A DNA stretch of 64,000 nucleotides from positions 248,001 to 312,000 of the forward strand of contig JAOVVO010000017.1 in assembly GCA_028564675.1 (NCBI GenBank). Reading direction: 5' to 3'. Below are positions 38,101 to 51,527 of the stretch, piece by piece (the first letter of the stretch is position 1; the number at the start of each line of letters is the position of its first letter). A program made the position numbers and the translations under genes. This stretch comes from Onchocerca lupi (Eukaryota; Nematoda; Chromadorea; Rhabditida; Onchocercidae). A model generated the notes under the pieces. The model did no database searches, was not told the DNA's origin, and worked only from the letters and a program-made list of their open reading frames with translations.

Positions 38101-39792
38101 GTTTGATCTTAAGACATTCAAGCTAAAATGTATTATCTTCTCTAGTCTAAAACAAATCTTTTATGTTGGATTAAGACTTGGATTTACAGAAGATTTAGCT
38201 CGAGATTATTGTGTGGGAAATTGCTTGGTTAAAATTTTACAAAATGAATTCAGATCGAAAGCATCAAAAAAATGTGTTTATAACTTCTTGAGCATTCTAA
38301 GAAGTACCAATAGAATCACTCTGAATATCGAAAAAATTGCTGACATTTGTATTTTTATGTGGTATCTCTGGTTTTTTTTTCTTTTAATCATTAGTGTATG
38401 GTCTTTCCGTGTTTAAATATTACAATTAATATGCTAAATTTAACATTTTATGTTACCCACTTTTTCGTGTAGGAATAAATTAAACATAGAGAATGAGATT
38501 TTAAAAAATAAAATTGGTCATAATGGAAAATAAGCGAATAGGATAGTAATTGGATTTAGATTAAGATATTAAGCGAAAAGACCACTTATACAATTTGGAA
38601 AATTTGCATAAAAGAATTTGAACTTGAGACTTAAATAGAATTACATAAAAATATCAGCTGGATAGGTGCTTTATTGTGAAGTGACAGTGATTTATGTGAT
38701 TTTTTAATATTTATATTAAATGTTCAATTTGATTTTTCAATCATTGACCATTTAGGAATGCAGCAGTTAAATGTGTTGGTTAAAACATATTTCATTGAAT
38801 TCGTCAGTAATTTTATTCGATCTTACAGTTCTGTGTTACTTAAGAATTTTTCAATTATTTCAGGTAATAAACGTCCAACTGCTAGACACTATCCGGCAGT
38901 TGCAGAAGTTGTTTCTGTTTCATCAAAAAACACACCGCGTCAAGCTTGGGATGATGATGATACAATTTACTCGTTGCAGGTAAAATCTACAACGGCTAAA
39001 TTTTCAAAGTGGAAAATGAAAAATTTTATATGAAATCCAATTTCTTTTTCTAGATTCGTGGAAGACATTTGTATAAATTACTTTGTACTATTGTCGGCAA
39101 TTTCGAGTTAACTAGAAGTTTGCTAAAGGAGAAAAGTCAAAGAAGTGATAAAGACAGACTGATGGTAAGCAACAATTTGAGTTCGCTATCACAGAATACT
39201 CCCATTGATAGGTAAGCTACAATTACAGGCCTTTTTTCTTTTTATTTTTGTATTTGTATGATCCCAACATTTTCTTAGATTTTCAATTTTCTATGCATCG
39301 TTCGGATTGTATAAAGATAAAGATGTCATCACTGCAGTGATTTGGTTTACATTATTACAGCTGGTTGAATACTCTAGAATTGTCGAAATATAAACAGTTG
39401 TTTGCGGATAAGTCGTTATATGTGATTGCTGATTTGGAAGGAATTATTAATAAGACGGTTTATAACTTATTTTTAATTTTGCTTTACATTCAGCCTATTT
39501 TGGAATCCCGAAAATAATGAATTTAGATGTTGCTTAATTCTTGATTAACTACATTGGAAAAAATGAAGAACGTAAGCATTCTCCATTTTGAAATAAATCA
39601 GATCTCTTTAAATTTTAGAATCTATTGTCGATGGGTGTTACGGAAGAAGATACGACGAAAATGTTGAATTCATATTTGGCTTGGTTCAATATTTTTAACT
39701 CTCAGCGACTAAGTAGTTTATCATCCGAAGGTTCTACGATTCGAGTGCAAAGAACTCGTGTAAATAGTTCTTTTCGGACACCACATTCATAA
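35184..39792 (+). CDS. cep-1: p53/p63-family transcription factor with SAM domain
   Basis: Sequence-specific transcription factor of the DNA-damage and germline quality-control response. Twelve exons: 35184-35317, 35398-35458, 35956-36033, 36161-36243, 36346-36415, 36810-36978, 37204-37423, 37571-37650, 38864-38979, 39054-39211, 39361-39457, 39619-39792. They total 479 aa with all junctions in phase. The DNA-binding domain spans about 122-298. Zinc ligands are Cys191, His194, Cys250 and Cys254 (RRCHHHR and CYSSCPGG). GGINRR at 256-261 carries the equivalents of human Arg248/Arg249, and Arg190 equals Arg175. Lys284 replaces Arg273; Cys286 and Arg291 match Cys275 and Arg280. The tetramerisation helix/strand is about 331-363 (TIYSLQIRGRHLYKLL). 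A C-terminal SAM-like domain runs from about 391 to 445 (WLNTLELSKYKQLFADKSL, then LLSMGVTEEDTTKML). Domain order matches p63/p73 and C. elegans CEP-1. The symbol is by homology. Upstream coding exons cannot be excluded. An AATAAA lies just after the stop. Confidence 0.93.
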
Positions 39793-42700
39793 TATTCGAA
39801 ATAAATGTTCCGTTTTTAATTTTTAAATGTGCATTCTAGAATTTTATGATGTGTCTGAAGAATTTTTATCCGCTCAAAAATGTTTTGTCTTCTACCAAAA
39901 TATTTTCGTTCATTAGTGATGTGTGAAGTGTCTTATAATGCTTTTTTCTGGATAACTTACAAAATCGTGCAAATGTTGTTTCTATCGGATTGCTTTACTT
40001 TCCCTAAATATTTGCTAATAAAGATAATAACGTTAATTAAAGATAATATTTTTTTGCTTTCGATTTTTTTCGATCTTTTCATTTCCATTTTTTTCCATTT
40101 AGTTGACAACTCTATCTTTTGTTTGTCATTTTCGCAATTAGGCTAATTTTTGGATCTTTCCTCATGCACATTCAATACTGTTCAATTTATCTTATCTTCT
40201 GAAATTCTAAGAAATTAGCTATGTAATTAATTAATAATGATATTGGCTAGATTTACTAGCTAGACTAGCCAGCATTGATAAGAGAATACATTTTAGCGTT
40301 GCTATAATTTGTTTATTGCAATATGTTAATCAAATAGAAATAAAATTTCTTCCCAAATTCGTTTTATTGGACGGAAATTTCTATCAGGACTTCACTGATA
40401 AGTTAAAAACTGCAATGTAGTCAAGTAAAATGAAAATATAATAACTTTTCGGGATCGAATTTAAAATTAAAATTTGGCAGTCAGTGTAGTAAATCTTTTT
40501 CATAGCCATCGATATAAAAAAATATCCGACGACATGTTATGTTATTGTAAACGTGAAATTCGATAAGATGAATAAGCAAATAATAACTAATTAGGAGAAT
40601 TGGATCTAGAAATGTCTGCTAACAATTTGATAAGATGTAGAAGATCAATGATCTGTTAAGAATTTAATGATATCTGTGCATGTGATATGAGAACTAATTC
40701 ATAATCAAATTACAGTGATAAAAATGATATTTTAAAATCAAAGATTTTTAATTTAAAAGATGATTCAGTAAGAAAGAAGCTATAAGGCAATTCCCGAATT
40801 ATTTACTAATATCTGCTCGTTTGACTAAGAAGCGAAGTATATTTGCAGAAGAAAAATTCCTGGCATAAATGTTGCGTGCAATTAGAATTCTCGGAGCTAA
40901 AATCTGGTATCACGGTAATGTAGCATAATTGTACTTTTAAATGATATCTGTCGAGAAATCATCTTCTCTGACTGGAACATCTTATCACTAATTAAATTTT
41001 TTTAAACGATATTGCTAATTCATAACGTGATTAGTAAGAAACTCTTATCTCGAGAAAGTATGTAAGGGTTTAAATGGTTTTTTTTTTTTTTTTTTTTTTT
41101 TCTTCATCAGTAATAAATAATATCAATGATGTAAATTACAAGCTCAAAAAAGAAACTATATTCAGCATTTATACAATAATATTAGTATTTAATAAAAAAA
41201 GTTTATGCAAAACTAGCACTGTAGAAATTTCCATCTTGTCTATTGATGCTGCTCATATAAATGTAGCATTAAGAATCTCAGATTTTAGGATTTGGAATTT
41301 AAAAATTTTTGTTGACAATATGAAGTATTTTGTGGAATCTTTTGATCAAAATTCCAATTTGCTCTTTTTATGCTCGTAAAATCGTGATACAATCAATCTG
41401 CATCCAAATTTATGAAATGAGTCTTTCGTAGGCATTCAATATCAATTGTAAAGTACTACCTCATAGTGTATTATATGCAAAAAATTATTTAAGTGATGAA
41501 ATTTCAATCATAAGACTATTAGCAATGACCAAATTTATATCATATCAATTTATATCGTTCTTTATGAGATTTACCAAAGTTTGAAATCCGTCTTTTTTTT
41601 CTTAAACTTTTAGGATAAATTAATCAGGCAACTCAGTTTCTTTATATTTTGCGAGATTTTACTTTTGTCTCTCAGCTTTATTTGTTAGTATGAAGAAAAA
41701 TGATTTAGCATTTCATCATTCTGAATGAGAATTCAAAAATTTCAATTATATTTTTCAGTATAGAGGCTGTTGCTGAAGTAAATTTATCTATTTCAAATAG
41801 TGGTACTTATTTTCAAGAAACTAAACGTTTTAAAACAAAGTTTCTCGTTTCGGAAAATCTTCACATGTTTTTTATACGATTTTTTTGAACGCATGCAACA
41901 CATGTTCAAAATTAAAAAGTTTTGATAAAATAAACCAGAATTCAGAAAAAAAAATATGGAATTTATGTAACTTACTATTCTGGATTGAAATAAGTAAAAT
42001 TTAAACAAAATAAACGAATTTCGTTATTATCACTAGAAATTTTTGATATTCCGCATCTGAACTTTAATGTTTTGATAATCAAAATTCAGTTCTGCTCTTC
42101 TTCAAGCGAGTTTTAAACATCTACCAACTAAAATATACATATTTTTAATGAACTCATGTAATGAAAAACTAAGTATTTATGCTTTCTCCTGATGCTTTCT
42201 CTTTGAATCCAATGAATTCTCGAAATCTGATTATTCCATTCTCAGATGTGGTCTTTTTTTTCTTTTTTTTTTCAAGACAAGCTCCCGCAGAATCCCATAT
42301 GATATTTCTCTTTACCTTAACTTTATGATAAAGAGGTACTGATAAAATTGATTGATCGTTTTTTATTCCTTTCTTTAGGAAACAGTTTTACTGTTAGATG
42401 TGATATGCTTTTCTTATTCATTAGCTACTTTTGTAATTACTTTTAATTATTTTTCACTAGTAAGTAATTTTATTTCGTCGCTACATTTTACATTTCTGTT
42501 TGCATGAGATCACTATTTTTGAAAACGTTTAAGAAAAAAAAAAAAAATTTGGCGTCAATGGAAAAAGAATAAATAATCCAAAAACTTCTATTTTGTCCCA
42601 AATAATGAAATAAAATAATCAATTTTGATATATGGAGGAAAGCAATAATACATACAATTTTAGCAGATGTAAGCAAATAAATATTAGTAAAAAATCTCTT

Positions 42701-44075
42701 TTAAACACAAATTAATGCATGAATCTGTCGCAACGTTTAAATTTATTAATAATATTTTGTAGCTCTATCAAAACACTACTTCCAATGTATGGTTTCTTTT
42801 TTTTTTTTTTTTGAAAATACAACAGTGAGTGGGATTGAGCCAAAGGAAATGGTGATATTGATAAAAAAAAATTTACGTCATGCAAATAATTAAATGTACC
42901 AGAAATGCAAAAACTTTTAGACTAGTAGGCCTGATAGAATTATGAAGGGAACTAAAAAATTCAGTGAAAAGAGAATCAACTTCTTTCTCTTCATTTGAAA
43001 AAAATAATCTTTGATAACTCTATCAAAATATTACTTCCAGCATTAGGAAATTGCTGAAAACAGAATGAGTTTCTGAAATTAATATTTGAATACAAAAATT
43101 ATGGGCACAATGATGAAAAATATTTACAAGATGTCAAAAAAATCTAAAAGTTAGAAATAAGTGGAATAAGTAATAACAATGAGGTACAAAAATTATTGAA
43201 AGTAATGTGCAACTTAACTCAAGTTATTAAAGAAATTAATGAAAAGCCATACAGGTTCCTTAAAAAAAAAAAAGCTCATCTATATTCTATATTACATATT
43301 ATATACATCAGTAGAGAAGATATGTGATGGACACAATGAATCCAATTTCCCAATTTCACTGCAATCTTGATTATGAATAAAATTAATCTCATCTATAAAA
43401 TTAAAATATCTAAAAATCATATAGATAATAACAAAGAGGCATAAACAAATGAACTCGTTTTTTTCCTCTCTCTCTTTCACTAACTACCTGTCTATTTTTC
43501 TCTCTCGCTCCCTCTCTCTCCGTATATATATATAAACAATATACAAGCATAAATATGAAAACAAAATAATTTCTGGAAGTAGTGAATAATAAAAAACACC
43601 AAAACTTCCACATCCACCATAATTTTCAAGGAAACGAATGAACTTTTTGAAAACCTTTTTTAAAAAAAATTAATTTTTTTTCAATATTTTCAAATCATTT
43701 TTCAAATCAAATTTCTTCCCTCAGCATCAAATTAAATCACTATTCTTAACAAATCAAAAACAAGATTATATCTTTTCCAGTGGTATATATTTTCACCATT
43801 ATCAGTCCAAAGTGCATGATTTTAATTAAAAAACAAAGAATCATCAATATTTAATCCAACTTTTAGGAAATGATCCGAAGAATAAAGATTTTAAAAACTA
43901 GACAGAATAAGTATTAAGGTAAAGTAATTGAGAGATTTGCTTAGTACCAGAAAATCTTAAATTATATAAGATCTCATAAAGATGGATATATTAAAATACA
44001 AAAAATAAAAAACGGAGAAATGAAAGAGCGGAGAAATTGAGAAATTACCGAATCATTGATTAAGAAAAAAAATTA
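39793..44075. other. Gene-free interval
   Basis: No exon with splice support or similarity was found in this 4.3 kb between the 3' ends of the p53 homologue and the MUT-7-like gene. It contains poly-T runs (41,079-41,101; about 42,798-42,812), a (CT)n plus (TA)n tract at about 43,464-43,533 and scattered short open frames with no coding character. Confidence 0.5.
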
Positions 44076-47000
44076 TTATTCATCACAAAAAAGTGGTAGC
44101 ATTCCAATGAGAGGTTCTTGGTTTGAGCAAATTTCATTTATACTGAGATCAAGTCGAGATGCCCAATCAACGCACTTCTCATATAACATTAGCATACAGT
44201 AAGCATCTAATGCTGCATATCGTAACTAAAAGAAAAAGAGAAACATGATTTTGAAACAATAAAGAGATCAAGCTGTTGAACTGTTGAATTAAACAATAAA
44301 TAACTGAATTATTAATAACTCGCTCAAAGCTTGCAGTTCTGAACTTGACACTTCAGCAGTTTTAATTAATGAACGGTAAAGATAGAGGAACGAATGATTT
44401 TGAGCATAAAGCAGAAAAAAGTAAATGATTCAAACCATGATATACTTTGGATGCTCTTCTTTTTTTCCAACGGTGTTAAGAAAAATGAATCAGCTCCTAG
44501 CCACTTAATAGAAGTTTCTTGTAATTTTGGGTCCCATATTCGGACAAAAGAAAAGATTTTTTTCAAGATACCTGCAAATCGCGAAGTGGACGTCGATCCC
44601 AAACAGAACATTGCTCTGTTTTGTCTAATGGTTTATCCAACACTCGCTCGCACAATGCTGATAATCCTCTGATTTCCTTTAGTAATGGATTTTGTTCAAC
44701 ATTTTTCACTTCCAATTTTTCTTGTTTCTGTTCAAACTAGAAAAAGAGAAATTTTAATATGAAATGAACAAAACTTAGTTCAATTTTTAATGAAATGAAC
44801 TCTTTTGAAAATAGAAAGAATAAGCTGACCGAATTATATTATCTTCGATTTTCTTGAAGAATTGATGCTGTGAAAACATCGTTAGTAAAATAGCATCAGA
44901 TTGGGACTATTAGGCTAATTCATGAAAAAGTAATTACACAATAAAACAGTACCAAAAAAATCCTACAAAATATCAACTGAAATGAAATGCTTTCAATATC
45001 ACTGAGAAATATCGCAACCGAAAAGTTATCCCGGTCTTTCATCTTTACTATACCATCAATTTTGATCTATCATTGAAATTTATATCAACTATACCAAATG
45101 AAACTCAAAAAATGTACCGTAATTTTATAATCCCTTTGTCCGGGCACTTCACATCTAAGGTTTACGGGAAATTTTATTTCTGAATTCAAAATGACCAGTT
45201 TAAAACTTACCGTAACTAACTCTTTCATTCCCTCTATTTCTATTGCTGATGTTAGCGCTACATCATCGGATTTATTCATTACTTGGGATATAACAACTGG
45301 ACCAAAGTTCATCCTTGCTTCCATATTCTCCTCACAATCTGTTGCATGATTCCTTGAATCCCCATTCATTTCAGTAGACATAATACCATTTCTTACTTGT
45401 TCTACATATCTTTCATTTGTCTGTACTTTTTCCGGATGAAAAACTCCATTTAGATTTATTTCTGGTCTCTTCGAACTTTCCTTCATTAACTATAACAAAG
45501 CTTCAGAAAGTTATAAAAATTTTTATAGAGTAAGAGAATAACAATTTCACATAATCTAATATTATTGTTTTCATGATAAAGATACTGTTAATTCATGCAA
45601 ATAAATAAAATCACATCATCAATAATATGTGGAATTAAATTTCTGTACTAACCGATTTCACAAGTTTGCCAACACATATCAAATTTTTTGGATGATATAA
45701 AGCTGAACAACTTTGTACCGCATTTCGTAATTGAACAAGATCTTCATCAAACTGATAACCTTAAAGATATTCCATTGAAACATAAAATTCTTTGAACAAT
45801 TTAGCAAGTTGTTTCTCGGACATATATATAAGAATACTTATCACATCTCATTACTAACAGAACTGTTTCAGATCATTCACAGTAATGCGTTTTATAATAT
45901 TAAATTATTGCACATTGAAAATGCCTTCTGAAGGCATTTTCGATACTCCCTTTCTTCTCAAGTTCTAAATTGAAACCTATCAATATTTGAAAATGCAAAA
46001 AGAATTGAAAAAAACTAAAATCACAAAATGAACCTATTTTTAAAAGCTTCCATTCAACGAATAACTTTTCAAAAAAATCCACTAATATATCAGACTTGAT
46101 TCCATCAATGTCTATTATAAATATATGATATGGAATAGCTAGTTGTAGTATAGTTGCTCTGAAAACATTACTACATTGAACAAGCGCGCAATTGATAGCT
46201 GGATCCCATAATGTATGCCTATTTTGTTATTCGGATTGAACTCATTGTCTTTATTGATGTAGCTTACAATTTGGTAAAAAAATTAATTTAAAAATAGTAT
46301 AAATAGGAAATCCAATTTAAAAATTATAGAGATGATGAAAATAAATTGACATATCATTCTGCAAATTTTATCTTAATATCGAGCTTTAAAGAGCACTTTT
46401 CCATTCACTTATAAGTTTAGAAAACAACCATACTGGAGAAAATCAAAACTAACTTGCTATAGGATACATAGGAAGACCATTCTGCATCTACACCAACCGG
46501 TGGAAAATTATCATTTGCATAATCTTCCAGAAGATTGGCAACACGCTTCAAATGCGATGAATGCCGTACAAATTCGATTGGTTCTACCGATTCTGGTATG
46601 CTTAAATACGGTGGATTCGGCGTACGAGGATCCAGATGTTCTTCCTTACTGTAAAATGTCCTCAAGTATTAGTGATATAATAAACTTATACAAGAAAGTT
46701 TATGATCATATTTGTTACATTGTTCTTTGATAATTCTCGTAATTCTTTATGAAGAGTTCTTACACTTGGTAATTATTGTATTCATGAACAATTTCTTAAT
46801 GAGAGAACACTACTGCAAGAATAAGTGCTATATATACTTCAATATCTCACAATTATTAGAATGCCATCTGGTATTTATATATGAAAGTAGCTTCACTATA
46901 CGAATGTCTCGATTGGATAATTAAAATATTACGAAAATTTATCGACCTATTAAGTGCTATACGTTTTCTTGCATCGGATGGTATTTTACAAATTCGCCAC

Positions 47001-49642
47001 ATTTCTGCAGCTTGAGGATCCTTAAAATCTTTGCTTAGTGTCTGCACGACGAATTTCCTCATGGATGGTCTCTGTGCCAATATTGTCCAAATCACTTCAT
47101 ACAAGTTTTCGATCTAAAAAGTTTGCAATTCCAACAAATATCATTGAAAAATAGGTCAAAAAGAAATATAAAAATAGTTTGACTGTAAGATTTACTTGAT
47201 ATTTCTTTCATAAGTTAATGCAACTCCTACGGTTTAAACTCATGTTCAAAATCTGAAGGTAGGTTGAACCTAACCAAAACTTGCAATTTCAATTTTTTAT
47301 TGGAAAAATGAAGTCCACGAGGTCTGAACAAACTAGTTATATTTTTAATTTCTTTTTTCTTCTAAAGATTTTATAAGAATCTTCGGAGAGAAAAAAATAT
47401 GTACCTTCCATGTTTTTTCATAATAATATTTCGCAGCACACTTTTTCACTAAATGATGAGCCCATCTAACATTAATTCGATCATCTGATGGCGGTAATCC
47501 CCTCAAATCTCTCATCAAGGTTGAAAATGATTCACGAAATCCAACGTATGTATATGCCACAACACTGCCATTTAAATCATTTTGCTTTACCGATCCCAAA
47601 TAATTAACTAAAATTTGGTTGAATATTTTGATTAGATAAATTATAGATAATGATAGCATATATAAAGAACAAACCCTCAAGTATTGCCGAAAAATTCACA
47701 AGATTTAATTAACTGTATTATATTCATATATTTTTCCGGGAATTTTTGAGAAACTGTGAAAAGAATACCAAAAATTACCAATTGCACTCTCCCATTCCTT
47801 CGACGAACTAGTCAGTTTTTCCACTCGTAACAAAACATCACGGCATTTCTGTCGAAATTCTTCAGTCCGTTTTGCAGCAAATGATTCAACACTACCGGCA
47901 CGTAAAGGACCCAAAAGAGCAGCGAAATATAAAATTGTCGGATCATCGATGTAACGTGAAAGCATTCTGTTACGAATGCAATAATCAACAGCAGCAAAAC
48001 TGCAAATAAAAAACCTGATAAACTTCAAGATAATTTTTGCTTTATAGCTAACGTATCTCTGGAAATATTTCGAAATCAAATATTTTTGATTATAATCATG
48101 CATTACAGGAACAATCCTCGATTATAAACTAGTAAGAGAGATTGAACAAAAATTGAATAACTAAACAAAAATAATCTCTTATGGGAGCGAACGGTTACTA
48201 AAGAGTGATTACGACTATTGATGTTTCAATGTACTGAAATATGATAAAAAAAAAAAAAAAAAAAAAAAAGAAAGTTATAAAAAAACCTTGCTTTTCCCAC
48301 TGATGCAGCATCAAAAATAATTGTTACTACATCTTTCGGACATTTGTTGAAATTCAACACATAATCGGCTAAACTCCAAAAATTTGAGTCGAAACTGAAA
48401 TTTAGCGATACCATATCCTTCAAAATTCTGGATCGTTGTTCATCAGTGATACTTACACGGACAAATGAAAATAAATCTTGCTTATGCTGAAACGAGAAAA
48501 CTATTTAAAATGTAAACATAAGATAAACATATAATTGGCAACACCAATTGCTGTGCCGAAAGTGATTCCGTTCAGGAAAAAAACAAACAATCGAGACTTT
48601 CATCAAAAATCATACAAGTTATCATCTTAAAAAGTTACTGTACATTAAATATAAACTCAACTTACATCCTTTTCTTTAGTTTTGTTTGGTATACGTTCTG
48701 AAGCTAAAACGCTCATGAAAGCCTGAAAATCATCAATAAAATATAGCAATTTAATTATAAAAACAGTTAAAATGACTGCTACGAAACTAAAATCAATTAA
48801 AAAAACAAATCTGTGAAATTTTTCGAATAAAACGCACAACTATGACATTATAAGTATACACAATTTTTTGACCTGTGCAATGAGAAAAATCAAGTGATAA
48901 AATCTCGGTGTCCACCAACTATTGTACTTTGGACATTCAGCCGCAACAATGGGAAATTGTTCAATCACTGTCACAAAAGCATCAACCAAATGGCGTGGTT
49001 CGAATCTGAATATTTTGAAATCAGAAAGGAAGAAGGATAATTATTTCACACTAGCATTATCAAAATATGAATAAATCATCTGGAATATCAGGAAATGAAA
49101 AATCTTAAAGTTAAGTCAAATTTGAATCATGTGCATTAGTAACTGATGAAATTTTGATATTAGATCAAAAACAACAGTTGACTCTTACAAAAAACTGCTG
49201 CTTAGAGTATTTTTCTAAAATAAAGAGAATTATGTTGTTATTTAGATAGATAGAGATCTTTCATTCTTATTAAGAGACTTATCAAAAGCTTTGATTGTCT
49301 TATATTTTGAAAGATCTGGAAGTGAAAAAAAAAAAAAAAAAGAAAAAAAAAGAGAAATGGAGATCTCTGAGCGACTATTATCTCATGCATCAATTCTAAT
49401 AATGGCTTTGAAATTTCAGTAATGATTTAGAAGAGGACTAATCACCTGCTCACAAATAATTCGTAACCAATTTGCTTCGTTGACGGAGTGACACGACCCT
49501 GCTTGTCTGTTTTCACATGAAATGCTTCATCGATGATATTACGAATGATGACTGGATCAATGGATGAAGATATAGGCTGAGTAGATGGTATCGATAATGA
49601 TGGTGATATCACTGGTGGTGAAGTCATCTCTGAAATATCCAT
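44076..49642 (-). CDS. mut-7: MUT-7-like 3'-5' exonuclease (RNase D / DEDDy)
   Basis: Related to C. elegans MUT-7 and its neighbour paralogue, and to vertebrate EXD3: 3'-5' exoribonucleases linked to RNA silencing and transposon control. Thirteen minus-strand exons: 49446-49642, 48873-49005, 48666-48722, 48287-48486, 47779-47999, 47405-47607, 46947-47113, 46454-46648, 46034-46158, 45653-45759, 45211-45489, 44572-44736, 44076-44225. All are in phase, giving 732 aa from the first conventional ATG; the frame stays open upstream, so the start may be further 5'. The N-terminal 390 aa look helical. The exonuclease motifs are VGVDAEW (Asp447, Glu449), GYQFDEDL (Asp504/506) and YAALDAY (Tyr686, Asp690), with GLSALCERVLDKPLDKTEQC before the last. 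Exon 11 inserts about 93 polar residues between motifs II and III. The protein ends soon after motif III. Which MUT-7-type paralogue it is stays open. Confidence 0.85.
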
Positions 49643-50957
49643 CACTGGAACCACTGCATTAGTAGTTAAATTAGTGGAGCAAAAGACAACCGCTGGTACA
49701 ACCGCTCTTGATAACGAAAATTAAAATGAAATTACAAATAATGCAATGAAGTATGGCGATGTGAATAAGAATGATTACTGAAGTTTCTTTTAGAAATTGA
49801 AAGAGAGATAGAAATGGAGAGGAATGTGTTCTACGAAGTGATGATAACCTAACGTTATGATTTTGAAAAGGTCATCCTGATGGAAGAATCGGATAAAGAG
49901 ATAAAATGTGTGAAATTAACAAGAACATAAAAATTTAGGAAAAAGAAACTGAAAATATGCAATAATCTTATCTAATATAAATCTGATTCGAAAGTGATCA
50001 AAAACAAAGATAGTCTTAAAAAATTAATCAAGCCAGAAATATCACTGCAGTATTTCAGGGGTCACTGAAAGTGATTAGGTCACGAGAACATCTTCACTGC
50101 CTCACTTTTCAACATTATCCGATGGATGACATCATTATATGGTTCTCTTTTCAGGATGGTTCTCTTTTCAGATGACATCCTTTCAATTGGATTACTAGAG
50201 AACAATAAAACAAGGGAGAATACGGTGATCAAATATAGCAAATACTGACAAAATGCCTTGTATTTCGGGATAGAATCAGGTCTTCGGGAGAATTTCGAGA
50301 GGTTGTTATTTTCACATCATTGCCTACAAATGTAACCAATTTTGATGACTATTATATTACAGATATAAGAAAATAAAGGCTTGCAGGATAATTGCCACGC
50401 TAATCATTAACTATTCAAAATTATAGAAGAGGGCCAAGGAAAAAGCAAAATTTTGGTATTTGTCTTTTTTTTTTTCTTTTTTTAGCGAAATCCGTTAGAC
50501 AAGTAATGATACTCTGAGATAACCCGTAACTTTCGCCTAAAGACCAAAATATGCATTATGCAACCATACTAATAATAAATATTATTTTAAGAGAGTAATC
50601 AAACTTTGTGCAATTGAAACTCATAAGAAATTGGCCAATACACAACAATGATAATCTTCCTTTGAACTTTTGCCAAATAAATACCATCTGATATTATAAC
50701 AAGACTTTGTTCGATCATACCTCTTCACAAGAAATAAGTTTTTTTTACCTTCACCATATTACAATTTACGCTTTTCTAGGTTATTGACAGATGTTTTACG
50801 TCACTTTCTTATCAAAAAAAAAATTGCTTTCTTTTCAAATTTTGAGAAAAAAAGCAAAAAATTAATCCAAAAAAATTAATAATAGCAATAAATCAAAAAA
50901 TAAATTTATAGGTAAATAGAAATCTCTCCCAAACGCCAAAACAAAAACGTATTCATA

Positions 50958-50965
50958 TGACGTCA
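50958..50965. promoter_or_regulatory. CRE-type palindrome TGACGTCA
   Basis: A perfect cAMP-response-element/bZIP palindrome is present in the divergent promoter region, 570 bp upstream of the DOHH start and 1.3 kb upstream of the MUT-7-like start. Two TCACGTA motifs follow within about 50 bp. The match is exact, but binding is inferred, and an 8-mer can occur by chance. Confidence 0.35.
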
Positions 50966-51241
50966 CAGCTTCAGATAACAATCATGGCGCCAGTATCACG
51001 TACATCACGTATATTTCACTGTTAGTCATTCACGTTATGCAATATGCATACACGGCTGACCGTAAAATACCGCTTGGTGTTAATTAGGAATTTGGTTTGC
51101 GACGCAAAAAGGCTGGTAACGTCCGATCAGTAAGTGCGATTAGAGAAGGTTTTGCGAATGTTTCTTACGTTGGGTTCATACCGTATGGTGCGTTATAATG
51201 ACGATATGACGCAAATGATTTATATTCATGTCATTGAACAG

Positions 51242-51275
51242 TCATTCGTAAATGATTCGTAAATCATTCGTAAAT
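51242..51275 (+). repeat. Three-copy 11-bp tandem repeat
   Basis: ATTCGTAAATG, ATTCGTAAATC and ATTCGTAAATG follow one another, starting near 51,244, and the whole is bracketed by GTC and GAC. It lies in the DOHH upstream region about 250 bp before the start codon and could be a clustered binding site. Confidence 0.6.
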
Positions 51276-51527
51276 GACTATTCGATGGCATAATTTTTAG
51301 TGGAACTACATTGATAATCTCAAGTAATATCATCATTAACATTGCTCTAATAGCTTTTAGATTGATTCCATCTTTCTAATAATACATTTCATTGACATCT
51401 CAGAATCTTATCATTTTTGAAATATTCAATTAGTATTATATGCGATATTCCAAAAGATTACAATTCGTGGATATTTCTGGTCCTATTAATACTTCTATTT
51501 GAAGATTATCCAGAATAGACTGAATCA

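Larger units (their letters stand above)
49643..51527. other. Divergent intergenic region, MUT-7-like / DOHH
   Basis: The two genes are transcribed away from each other, so both promoters should lie here. No further gene is seen. The stretch at about 50,950-51,230 is less AT-rich and carries CG dinucleotides and a full CRE palindrome. At 51,242-51,275 there is a three-copy 11-bp repeat (ATTCGTAAAT plus G or C). Confidence 0.45.

Noticed and set aside
41074..41379. 101-aa open frame
   Set aside because: It begins with a poly-Phe run from a poly-T tract, is AT-driven, and has no splice support or similarity.
43464..43533. CT- and TA-rich tract as a functional element
   Set aside because: It is a plain microsatellite with no associated gene or structure.
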